From: Cladosporium sp. IMV 00045
Taxonomy: Eukaryota; Ascomycota; Dothideomycetes; Cladosporiales; Cladosporiaceae
Assembly: GCA_001931905.2 (NCBI GenBank)
Contig: MSJI02000760.1
Span: 1 to 25,040, forward strand
Direction of reading: 5' to 3'
Length of the DNA: 25,040 nucleotides
Shown: piece after piece, positions 1 to 9,717 of the stretch
Layout: each line of letters begins with the position of its first letter
Numbering within the stretch: position 1 is the first letter of the stretch
Position numbers and translations under genes: made by a program
The notes under the pieces: model-generated
Seen by the model: only the letters and a program-made list of their open reading frames with translations
What the model was told of the DNA's origin: nothing
Databases searched by the model: none

Positions 1-2784
1 GCGAACAAGGCAGAAAAGATGGGGTTTGGTGGCGACGTTGCGAAAATCAAGGCACTTGAGGAAGAGGCTAAGGTCGACCTCGGCGCCACTGGCCTCACAC
101 TTTTGGCGCCTCCGAACCTCAATCACATGCTGGCGACGGCTCGTCGATTCGTTTTCAGGAAAGGCATGCCGCTCAACGTTCACGAGATCAACAGTGATCA
201 ATATAAGCTTGAGGGCGAGGAGGAATGGACGCCGTACTGGGCTGATGAGAACATCAAACTTTGGCCCATGTCAATTCTCCCTTCAAAGTCCACGCCGTCC
301 AGCACGGGCTCATCAACTCCGGCTAGCCCTCGCAAGAGGAGTATAGAAGAAGTCTACGAGGGTGAGGTGCCTGAGAATGGTCGCCCAGCTGCGGCAGATA
401 GACCGACACCGGAAGAACGCGACCAGCTCACGGCCAAAGCGGTCGTGGGCGAGATGTTCAATTCTTCATGGCGGTTGGATACTCTCTATCCCACCCGTCT
501 TGCCGATGTTAAAATGCCTGCCACAATCTTCCTTCGCAACTCCGAAACCAACAAAATCGAAAAATATACTGGCCCAGCACCTGGACCGAACCGTAATTTG
601 CCGAACCCGGACCTTGAAGTCCTTGTTCGCAAACCCTGGCCTGGAGCGCTGGTTGAGAGCCTACCCCCAACGCAGCCTTCAAAAGCAGCTGTGAGCTACA
701 TCATTCGCAATCACATGCAGCGAGGCAAATTCTTGGTTGATCGTGCAGTCGCACTCAAGGTTGCCAAGGGTCACAACTGGAGTCGCCTAGCTAAAGGTCA
801 ATGCGTCCAGAACGAGGACGGCGAGACCATTCAGCCGGAGCAGGTTCTAAGCCCAAGCAAGGAGGGTGGCGGTATTGCCGTCCTTGATCTCCCTGATGTG
901 ACCTATATCGACAATCTCATTGCACGACCCGAATGGCATGCATCTCAGGTCATGGCTGGCATCAAAGCTGCTGTCTGGATCTGTGGTCCTGGAGTGGCCA
1001 CAGACTCTAGGGTACGCAGCTTCATGTCGCAGCATGATGAAATGGAGCACGTAGTTTCTTCGTCTGACTACTGTCCGAACAATATAGCGCTTGACTCGGT
1101 AGCAGCATCTACTGTCCGTCTCCAACAGATTGATGGGAAGAGATACAGAGTACCTACTCATGGCAACGGCAATGCAGCACAAAACCATATCGATCGTCCC
1201 CTTGTGTCCAATGCGCAGGCGGCGGTCAGAGGGCAGGTGATACAGCTTGAACCATCGATGGAAGTTCACCGAAGAGATGTCCTCCCCTTCTTGGATATTC
1301 AGGCAACCAGAGACGATATGGTAAAGGAAGTCCTTGACGAGATTCCACGCGTGCATGAAGCGATTGCTGCTGATAGCGAGGCGATAGCCAAATGGGCAGA
1401 CTCTCTTCATGAAAAGGATGTTGAGATTACAACGCTTGGCACGGGCTCTGCTTTGCCCTCCAAGTACCGCAATGTCTCTGCCACGCTTCTGAGAGTCCCT
1501 GGATGGGGAAGTATGTTGTTCGACTGCGGTGAAAACACTCTCGGTCAGCTCAAGCGCGCGTTCTCTCCTGAAGAATACGACGAGATCATCAGCGGTCTGC
1601 GACTCATTGTTATTAGCCACATGCACGCAGACCACCATTTGGGAACTGTCGGTGTGATCAAAGCCTGGTATGACAGGGTTCATAACTCACAGTCTGCGCC
1701 GGCACCGGTAGCCAACGCAACTGCCCAAGATTTGTTCGGATCGGAGCAGAAGCTTGCAGTGATCTCCGAGCCTGCAATGTCATCCTGGCTCGCCGAGTAC
1801 GCTGCGGTGGAGGACTACGGTTTCTCACACGTAGCGCCCCTGACAATCAGTCCCGCCAACCCCGACAAAGGCTACGCCTCGCGAATGAGCTGGATGGTTC
1901 CACCTAGCGAATTGAAAGGCCTCGATAGTGCCGACTACGAAGCCAAGATTGCTTCTATGGTGGTGCCGCCTTCAGTACTCGGATTGCAAGATGTCCAAGC
2001 ATGTCTTGTAAGACACTGCCATGGCGCGCGCGCTCTTTCCGTCACATGGCCCTCGGGTTTCAAAGCGTCATACTCCGGCGACTGCAGACCTAGCGAAGTC
2101 TTCAAGCGCATCGGCAAAGGCTCGACCGTGTGCATTCACGAAGCCACTTTCGACGATGAACTCCAAGGCGACGCCCAAGCGAAAAACCACTCCACCACTT
2201 CCGAAGCTCTCGGCGTTGCACAAGGAATGGGCGCCAAAGCCTGCGTTCTTACGCACTTCAGCCAGCGCTACCAAAAGCTCCCGGTGCTTGAACGTAGCGA
2301 TGACGCCGGCAATGGTACCGACGGAGCCATCACCCAAGACGTCCCCATGGTCAACGCGTCCGAGCCAACCTCAGAAGAAGAAAACGCTACCGCCATCGCT
2401 GACGAAATCATCGAACCAACCGGCGACGAAAACATCGAAGCGCCCACCCTCCCCGCGCAAGACGCAGTAAACGCCACCACAGGCCAGCAATACGAGCTGC
2501 CTAGTAAACAGAGCGAGTCCAGCACCGGTCCGGAGGCAGTTCGCTTTAAGCTCAACTCGGACATGAAAGTGTGCGTCGCCTTCGACTACATGCGCGTCAA
2601 GGTCGGCGACATCGCGGAAATGCAGCATTTCACCCCGGCGTTACTGAAGCTTTTTGCTGAGGAAGAGAAGAGGAAGGAAGCGGAAGCCGCAGCGCTCGCT
2701 GAGCAATCTGTGGCCAACAAGGCGTCGAAGGGGAAGAAGGGTAATAAGAAGGAGAAGAAAGAAAAGAAGGGTGGCGAGGCGTAG
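1..2784 (+). CDS. TRZ1: tRNase Z, long form (3' tRNA processing endonuclease), 5' partial
   Basis: Long-form tRNase Z cuts the 3' trailer from pre-tRNAs in nucleus and mitochondria. The frame is open from base 1, so the first visible ATG at 19 is internal and the N-terminus lies upstream; 927 codons are visible. An N-terminal half-domain segment (NLNHMLATARRFVFRKGMP) is followed by a linker and the catalytic C-terminal metallo-beta-lactamase half. Visible motifs are the PSKYRN loop (1456-1473), FDCGE, the HMHADH zinc site (1618-1635), the metal-ligand Asp of SGD (2080-2082), HEATFDD (His at 2137), NHSTTSEA (His at 2188) and the final His of HFSQRY (2254). An acidic insert of about 90 residues separates HFSQRY from the last conserved block, and the tail is a lysine-rich run. 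No intron is visible in this part. The next gene converges on it with a 144-bp gap. Confidence 0.95.
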   Translation, partial: ANKAEKMGFGGDVAKIKALEEEAKVDLGATGLTLLAPPNLNHMLATARRFVFRKGMPLNVHEINSDQYKLEGEEEWTPYWADENIKLWPMSILPSKSTPSSTGSSTPASPRKRSIEEVYEGEVPENGRPAAADRPTPEERDQLTAKAVVGEMFNSSWRLDTLYPTRLADVKMPATIFLRNSETNKIEKYTGPAPGPNRNLPNPDLEVLVRKPWPGALVESLPPTQPSKAAVSYIIRNHMQRGKFLVDRAVALKVAKGHNWSRLAKGQCVQNEDGETIQPEQVLSPSKEGGGIAVLDLPDVTYIDNLIARPEWHASQVMAGIKAAVWICGPGVATDSRVRSFMSQHDEMEHVVSSSDYCPNNIALDSVAASTVRLQQIDGKRYRVPTHGNGNAAQNHIDRPLVSNAQAAVRGQVIQLEPSMEVHRRDVLPFLDIQATRDDMVKEVLDEIPRVHEAIAADSEAIAKWADSLHEKDVEITTLGTGSALPSKYRNVSATLLRVPGWGSMLFDCGENTLGQLKRAFSPEEYDEIISGLRLIVISHMHADHHLGTVGVIKAWYDRVHNSQSAPAPVANATAQDLFGSEQKLAVISEPAMSSWLAEYAAVEDYGFSHVAPLTISPANPDKGYASRMSWMVPPSELKGLDSADYEAKIASMVVPPSVLGLQDVQACLVRHCHGARALSVTWPSGFKASYSGDCRPSEVFKRIGKGSTVCIHEATFDDELQGDAQAKNHSTTSEALGVAQGMGAKACVLTHFSQRYQKLPVLERSDDAGNGTDGAITQDVPMVNASEPTSEEENATAIADEIIEPTGDENIEAPTLPAQDAVNATTGQQYELPSKQSESSTGPEAVRFKLNSDMKVCVAFDYMRVKVGDIAEMQHFTPALLKLFAEEEKRKEAEAAALAEQSVANKASKGKKGNKKEKKEKKGGEA

Positions 2785-2928
2785 ATGCCGTATAGAGGCT
2801 TTGCTGTTCCATTAGATACTATTGCAATGCGCTGTGCATACCTCACGCGCCAAGGGCTTGAAACAACTCGAAGTATTAGAGATCTATAGAAAAGAATATG
2901 AGCTCTCCAATCTCACACCATCGTCTCC
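2785..2928. other. Short convergent intergenic spacer
   Basis: This 144-bp gap lies between the stop codons of tRNase Z (plus) and the membrane protein (minus). It must hold both 3' ends. I see no distinct element in it. Confidence 0.6.
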
Positions 2929-4933
2929 TCACACGAAATCTGCCGCTTCTGCGCCAAACACTGCAGTCATCGCTACTCCCAACCCACCCAGAGCCACGAG
3001 AAACCAAGTCGTTATCGCAGCCTCCCAGCCTGCGGACGTGATTCCCAGCGGACCCTTAGCGACCTCACTCTTACCATGTAGTCCGGCCTGCGATCTTGCC
3101 CTTGACTGCGAACGTGCCTTCGAAGCAGGGCGTCGTTTACTAGGCGAGACACTCTTCCTCGACCTCCCCGGACTACGGCTTTTGCTCACACTCTTGCTCC
3201 GGAGCAGAACGTACCCGCTTTCGTTTCCAGACGCACTCTTCCTGTGTTTCAATGGACGACCGCGTTTGCGTACGTTCGACTCTGCCGTGCCGGTTGTGGG
3301 GCCTTCGTCTTGGTTAGATCGGGAGAAGCGCATGAGAGTTTTGGCCGATGCGAGCTCCTTCATGGTGCTGAGCCAGCTTTGTTTCGCCTCTCCGTGTCTG
3401 CAGGCGCGCTCGTGCTGCTGTATCATCACTTCTTCTTCGTCTTTGAGCCAGGGGAGGAGGGTGCATTTTAGTAGCGTTCTTGCGTCTGACTCAGCCAGCG
3501 CACTCCATAGTCCAAGCATCAAAGTTGATAGCACGACGTCCCAGGCCATAGCGTTGAAACGACCCGCCGCGGCGAGAGGCTTGAAGAGGTCATGTGCTGT
3601 TCGTTGGATGTCTTTAAATCCATCTTCGGCTGCTTCTTTGGGTAGGAAATTGAGCGCGTACCACAACACGTTGGTGTTGAGCTCGGAGCTGGCTTCCCAA
3701 AATGCGCGTGACGTGGCGTATGTACGGAAAAGAACCAGGGGCAATGTCATGAGTGCGAATGTGGTGGCGCGAGCACTCCTAGCTTGGAAGGCTGTTGAGT
3801 AGAAGCGACCAAGACGACGAGGGTGTATCCACTGTCTCCTGTTAGCTTATCTTCTCTCATGCACCTATGTGCTGTACTGGTGATGATCAAGGAAGTGCCT
3901 TGAGGAGATGGGCCGTCAGCCGAATTCACTTACTGCAACCGCAACAAGTGCAGCAAAAGCCACTACTTCAGTGACAAATACTGCAACCGACGTGCTTCTC
4001 AGGTTCTCAGTGGTCGGTATGGCTGCATAAACCATTATGTGTATCCAAAGAGGCGCAAGCACCAGTGACCTGTTCGGGGTCCAGCGTTCCAAGCTAGTAT
4101 CTCGGATAGGTGACATGAGCATGAGGGCAAATAGCAGGCTCTGTGACCCAGCCAAGCTAAATTGCATGGCAAGAAGTGTAAGCAGTATTGGTGTGCTCCA
4201 AGGTAGTGCTCGAAGTCGTGCTAGGCATGTTTAGATCAACCTGGAAATTTCGACTGGGAGAATACTCACTCTGGTAACTCAGAAAATAGAACCAAGAAAG
4301 CGTTCCAAACCAGTATTCGACAGACCACCAGTACGCGACGGGCTCGGTGAACGGCCAGAGGTTTCTCGCAAGTAATAGGCCAATATCAGGTCCGGACTTG
4401 AGGGAAAGTCGAGAAATCTGATGAAGCCATTGGGAGAGCAGAGAGCTGTACAGGATCCGCCTTCCAGCGCTCCAACGTTGATCAAACGAGCTATGAGATG
4501 TCAGAAAAGCTGCCAATTCGCTCCAGAAAGATAGAACTGACCTTCCTGGCGAGTTCGTATCCCCGAAGTCATCGTCGATAGCACGATCATCGTCCGTCGT
4601 CCGTCTGCGAACATTCCTCGCAAGACTCCTGATCTCGTCTTTGAGGCTGCCCAGAAGATCCGCGCGCGCGTTTGCGTCGATGAACTTCAATGTCGTGATC
4701 GCAAAGAAGCAGACGCCGGCTAAGACAAGGAATAATACGACGAATCGACGTCTTTGCGCGCCGCATCGTAAGCTGAGCGACCGGCTGGCATTGTTGTAGT
4801 GTTCGATGAAGAGTGCGATAGTGCTGCCGACCGTAGTAATAGTTACGGCCACGATACAGAAGCCAATGAAGGCTTGTTGAGTTGGAGTGTATGTTTCGAA
4901 GCCCTCGTTATCGTCAACTGGGAAGGCTGACAT
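2929..4933 (-). CDS. Multi-spanning membrane protein of unknown function, four exons
   Basis: I do not recognise a named family. The proposed model is exons 4933-4542, 4490-4270, 4220-3934 and 3831-2929, joining in frame to 600 residues. The introns are 51, 49 and 102 nt. Donors are GTCAGT, GTGAGT and GTAAGT; the first and third introns have clear branch motifs (CTGAC, GCTAAC). Roughly eight or nine hydrophobic segments are visible: about residues 21-43, 64-85, 183-202, 214-240, 257-272, 281-300, 321-345, 393-412 and 571-593. Between the last two lies a long hydrophilic loop (about 430-565), rich in Arg/Ser/Lys/Pro, with an AT-hook-like RKRGRPLKHRK at about 488-498. The layout resembles fungal hypothetical polytopic proteins, so the role is unknown. 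The 51-nt first intron is a multiple of three without stop, so its retention would simply add 17 residues. It is divergent from RPS5. Confidence 0.75.
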
Positions 4934-5909
4934 GGTGGCTGCCTGGCAGCGAGATGGCGGATCTCAGAGCTGGATATTGAGGTTCAAAATTAATTAAGCA
5001 GCTCTGGACGAATGTCCCAGGTGGGAGTGCCGAGTAAGCGAAACGAGGGTTTTTGGCGTTGTTGACGGAATGTGTGGATTTAAAGCACCTGGCGAGACCA
5101 GACACACCCCTTGCTTCGAGCAGCTACCCATGTTGAGCCTCCTGGTGTTGAGCTTGATGAGGCAAGGAGATGTCTCGTCTGCGGCATCAATGCCTAGATG
5201 AATTGTATGAAACGGCAGAGCTTAACGCTTGAAACTATTCGTGCAACATCAGTTGCATAGGCTGGCAACCGCAACACATGGCCGGGAATGACATAAGGAT
5301 GCGGGATAAAGCTGTACCACTTTGGAGACGACTCGGCAATTGTATGAACATTGATGTCTTCGCCATCGTCGCGGGCTGAACGCATGTTTCTATGCTTCCT
5401 CACGCCGCATAGAGTATCCAATGCTGGTTCCTCGAGTACGACACCTGCTACACCTGATTGATGTCTCTCATAGGGTGTCAGTATCTTCTTGAACAAATGG
5501 TACTACCATGTAATATTCGTATACACATGACACCTATGAGTGTACATATGTGTGCATGCTATCTTTCTGGGGTGATGTGCGGTTATGAATAGTATCAACA
5601 CGCACCAATAGGCAAAAGGCACGACGTATGTGAAGTCTGGTCGAGTCTGGTGACTTTCGTGCCTAAGGTTTTCAGAATTTGACGTGGTGGTGCAGGTGCA
5701 GGTGAAGGCCGATTCTGCTCATGGCCCGTGCGCCCACACACACGCCAAGCAATGCAGTTCAATTGTTCGGCTGTGGCATCAGCGCAAGCAGCAACGTCGA
5801 AGTCGGAATTCCCAGGCGCACAACTAACCAACAGCGACGACACCCCCAGCTACCTTCAGTCTTGTCTTTCGTACCACGAAAGACTTACCACAGAAGGACA
5901 GCCGCAAAT
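4934..5909. other. Divergent intergenic region between membrane protein and RPS5
   Basis: This stretch of almost 1 kb should contain both promoters. It holds an open minus-strand stretch (5194 to about 5505) without an ATG near its start, discussed in the findings. It also holds a short GGTG/CAGGTG-rich patch around 5683-5707 and a perfect inverted repeat just before the RPS5 start. No tRNA or other RNA gene was recognised. Confidence 0.5.
5866..5882 (+). promoter_or_regulatory. Perfect inverted repeat in RPS5 5' leader
   Basis: CTTTCGTACCACGAAAG is a 7-bp perfect inverted repeat with a 3-nt spacer, ending 27 bases before the RPS5 ATG. In the mRNA it could form a small hairpin; in DNA it could be a dimeric factor site. 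The symmetry is seen directly; any function is inferred. Confidence 0.35.
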
Positions 5910-6767
5910 ATGTCTGACGGCGAGGTCGAGGTCGAGGCGCCCCAGGGCTACCCGGTGCTGCCCAAGGATGTCTCCCAGGAAATCGGCGCCACCAAGCTCT
6001 TCAACAAGTGGAGCTACGAGGATGTCGAGATCAGGGATATCTCTCTGACGTGAGTGCAATCCCGCCCGCGCAAAAGGAATGGACGAGATGGACGAGACGG
6101 TGGACTTGGAGGAATGCGACGACATGGAGGAGGACTCGAGGACCGACGACATGGGATGGGAATGCGATATGGGAACACGATGGCTGACGAGGTTATCACA
6201 CAGCGACTACATCCAGATCCGCCAGCCTGTCTATCTGCCTCACTCCGCTGGCCGCTTCGCCCAGAAGCGTTTCCGCAAGGCGCAGTGCCCCATCATTGAG
6301 CGTTTGACCAACTCCCTCATGATGAACGGCCGCAACAACGGCAAGAAGCTCATGGCCGTCCGCATCGTCGCCCACGCTTTCGAGATCGTACGTCTTGCGC
6401 CAGAGCCCGCCCGCCCGCCAACATCTCCCATACTTACATTTCTCCGCAGATCCACATCATGACCGACCAGAACCCCATCCAGATCGCCGTTGACGCCATT
6501 GTCAACTGCGGTCCCCGTGAGGACTCTACCCGTATCGGTTCCGCTGGTACCGTCCGTCGCCAGGCCGTCGATGTCTCTCCCCTCCGCCGTGTCAACCAGG
6601 CCATCGCCCTCCTGACCATCGGCTCCCGCGAGGCCGCTTTCCGCAACATCAAGAGCATTGCCGAGTGCCTTGCTGAGGAGCTGATCAACGCTGCCAAGGG
6701 TAGCAGCAACTCTTACGCCATCAAGAAGAAGGACGAGCTTGAGCGTGTCGCCAAGAGCAACCGTTAA
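5910..6767 (+). CDS. RPS5: 40S ribosomal protein S5 (uS7 family)
   Basis: Small-subunit protein of the uS7 family, which sits in the head of the 40S subunit near the mRNA exit and E site. Exons are 5910-6049, 6204-6387 and 6450-6767, giving 213 residues, close to family size (yeast 225, human 204). The junctions are fixed by the very conserved protein: exon 1 ends in DISLT, exon 2 starts [17 protein letters not shown], and exon 3 starts [11 protein letters not shown]. Conserved blocks include [48 protein letters not shown] and the C-terminus [14 protein letters not shown]. Intron 1 (154 nt, GTGAGT donor, CTGAC branch at 6184-6188) is unusually purine-rich and open in the exon 2 frame. Intron 2 is 62 nt (GTACGT donor, CCGCAG acceptor). 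The start context has A at -3. Third positions are rich in C, as expected for a highly expressed gene. Confidence 0.98.
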
Positions 6768-7466
6768 AAATATTATGGGGTTTGCATGGGCTGGTGTTTA
6801 CGCTGTGGCTGCGGGATGGTGGTACCTGCTGCTGCCTTTTTCTTGCGCGTGCTTCGAGTACCCGTAACCTGCCATATTGCGGCTAGCTCGAGGTGTTCAA
6901 ATGAAATATTTTGAAAGCACGATACTGTTGGAATTTCAAGACGTTCAAATAACATATGCTCGGGTCATGACGTATTGAGGTTCGCGTGGTAACTTGAAAG
7001 ACTGGCAAGGCCGCTGGAGTAGAACAACCGAATGCAGCACTGTATACACTCCGTGCTAACCTACATCAGAAATGCATTTCCCATGACTAATGGATTGCAG
7101 TGAACTGACCAACAGATTGCCCACAAAGCGCCACTTTCTTCCGAAATAACTAGCACATATCGAAGTACACCAATGAGACATACACCGCAGCTACAACGCC
7201 TATCGTCCGCATCCAAAACTACTCAGTTGCTTCCGCCAGACTCGTCCAATCTGTAGTGGTTTTACCGCCGCACTCAGAGACCATGCACCATCATGACCAA
7301 CATCAGAACTGAGTCCACCAACGAATATCGATCAAATAGTGAAGCATGATGGGAATCACCGAGCATGACAAATGCAGCACAACAACCAAGGCACCAATTC
7401 TGCGAACGATGTATATTTTACCACACCTTTCCACGCCGACACTCAGATGCACCTATGAGGCCGGCT
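6768..7466. other. Convergent intergenic region, RPS5 and 711-residue gene
   Basis: About 700 bp between the RPS5 stop and the stop of the minus-strand gene. It presumably holds both 3' UTRs. I find no credible ORF, tRNA-like B box, tandem repeat or other structure. The plus-strand open stretch starting at 7365 is only the antisense shadow of the following gene extended into the spacer. Confidence 0.5.
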
Positions 7467-9717
7467 CTACTCCCGTCCACCCGGATCCTCGCCACTCTCG
7501 CTCTGACCTTCGTCACGTCCTTCACTCTGCTCATCATCCGATCCTTCATCTACCTTATGGTCTCCCGCAAATCCTTGTTCCCCTGGCGTATGGAACTGCT
7601 TTCTGATGCGCAACAACGCCGCAGCAATACCCATCTCAGTACGCTCGCCACGCCCCCCGAACTTGGCCTGAAACTGGCGATGCAACTCGACAAGATCGTA
7701 CGGTACACCAGAATCAATCGACTCTCGCACCCGCTTCTCCAACCAACGCCTCTCATCCTCAGCATACGCCTCGCGTGCCGCCTCTCGCAATTTCGGCCAC
7801 CCGCTACGACGATTCAACTGATCTCGCCACCTAAGCAGAGCCGCCAGCTGTTTCTTGTCGTTCCAGTCGATCTCTGCGTGGTGCGTGTACTGCTGCCAGC
7901 CTTTGCGCGTGTACGCCCAGGTCTTGTGCTCTTCCACTTTGCCGAGTTCGGGGCGGGCGCGGTCGAGCGTTACGATGCGGGATTTGGGCGTGATTTGGCA
8001 CGTGTAGTACCGTGGCTTGCTGAGCGTTGCTGTTTGGTCGAGTTTGCCGCCTGGGTCGCCGTTGGTTGGGTCGAAGTCGGAGGGTTCGATGTCGGGGCCG
8101 AGAATGCCGTGGTGGACTTGATCATCGTCGTCTTCTTCGTCCGCTTCGTCGTCTTGTCCCTCTTCTTCCCAAGCTGGGTCGTTGGTGGCAGTCTCCTCCA
8201 TGGTTGGTTCGGGCTCGAGATCTGACAGGACTGGATCCCCACCTTCATCTTCAGAAGATTCCTCGCCAGGGATCCAGACCAGGCGAAATTGAGCGGTGAG
8301 ATCTTCACGATTCGGTTGTGCGCGGTATTGCTGCCTCAGACGGAAGATCCGACTTGCCCTTGGGTAATTGGGCAACCCGTGCACGCCACCGAGGTTCAAT
8401 GCCGCGAACGTCTCGTCCGAATCGTCGTCATTTGACGTGAAGAATGCCCAGCGTCCAGGTCCTTCCGGCTGTTCCCTGGGATTGAAGTATTCAGGGTCGG
8501 GATAGAACACGACGGAAGGTGTATCGACTCGCTCATAATTGAGCGACAGAGCGCCGGCGCCGCGAGCGAGGGTAATCTCTTCGGGAGAAGCGAAGTTGTT
8601 CTCCTGAGCCACGTCGTGATCGGATCGATCCAACCAGTCCCAGTGGCCCAGCCCTGCTGGGATCTGCGTGGGGTTGACGATACCGCCGTCAGCAACGTGG
8701 GCGTCACGTAAGCGGCGTCGGATCCTCACACGCTCGTTGGCACCATCCACGGGTGCTTCAACAGCGCACTCGATCTTGTATGACGCAAAGATCGAGCTGC
8801 GGTTCTCCGTCGCCCACTCAATGTTCCTCCACCCAACCAAAGAGACGTTCTCCTTCTTGTCGACCGCCGCACGCGAAAGCACCATAACATGCCCCGTGGG
8901 CAAGACGTAGGTGTTACACGGCACATCCGTCAGAACGGCCGGAAATCGCCGACCGAGATACTCCCTCTCCAGCCTGCGCGGCTCGATCTGGTACACCTCT
9001 TTTCTCGGCAGCGGCCGCGCTGGCGTCACGGGCATCCAGGCATCAAGACGACTGAGCCTCTCGAGACGAGGCGGCGCGGGGACTTGAACGCCGAGCAAAC
9101 GAGCCTCCCCAGTGTCTTCCAGCATCGCCAAATGCCCTCCGCGCATGAACCAGGGCGGCAGGTTGTACCGACGGAGGTACTCTTGATAGAACGCGTCGCT
9201 GTACGGGCGTGGACCGTCGGTCTCGTTGTTTCGAAGCCGGCGATACCAGCGCCCTTCTGCGTCGCAGACTGCGATCATGTCGGGTGGAGAGAGCAGGTTG
9301 AAAGTGATTCTTAGGCCTCCGACGTGCGTGATGACGGCGCGGAAGCCTTCGGGCTGCAGGCTGAGTTGGGCGAGAGCGTATCTGGCGCCCCAGCGGGAGA
9401 AGAGGGCGCGTCGCTGTTCTTGGGTGGTGGTGTGGGTGACTGTGGTCGGTGCGAGTCAGTAAGTGGGACATATTTGGGGGAGGCATTTGGGTTTGTTGAC
9501 GTACCTTGCATCGCCTCGAAGGGATAGCCATAACTGTCTGTTGCAGTTGAACTGGCTCTGTCGCCTTGTTCGAGTTCGGATGGAGGGTTCTGCTCTCTTG
9601 CCTTTTTGGCTGGTGCTTGGCTTTGCGGGACTGCTTTGGTCAGTTTCTGGTGTAGCTTCTTCATGTTGGTCTGATAGTACCGTTGTCTTCCTCGTTGGCC
9701 TTGCGTTTCGGTGCCAT
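7467..9717 (-). CDS. Unknown, probably nuclear protein of 711 residues, three exons
   Basis: No family recognised. The preferred model is exons 9717-9681, 9630-9505 and 9439-7467. The 50-nt first intron has a CTGAC branch 11 nt before its CAG acceptor. The 65-nt second intron has a GTACGT donor and an ACTGAC branch. All junctions are phase 1 and join in frame. The start gives MAPKRKANEEDN, then PAKKAR at about 20: a bipartite, NLS-like basic N-terminus, hence the nuclear inference. An alternative is a start at 9664 (MKKLHQK) with the first intron unspliced. Residues about 60-445 look globular and rich in Trp, Arg and Tyr. About 447-495 is strongly acidic (DDEADEEDDDD). About 577-690 looks helical, with several Trp and a RWRDQLNRRSGW stretch. 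The C-terminus is again acidic. It diverges from the DUF2011-like gene across a 1.3-kb spacer. Confidence 0.7.

Noticed and set aside
847..1683. 278-codon minus-strand open stretch
   Set aside because: Lies wholly antisense to the conserved tRNase Z coding sequence; product has no family features.
2822..3802. 326-codon plus-strand open stretch
   Set aside because: Antisense of the last exon of the membrane protein, whose minus-strand frame has hydrophobic segments and consistent splice sites.
7365..8225. 286-codon plus-strand open stretch
   Set aside because: Antisense of the 711-residue gene, which has coherent splicing and a longer frame.
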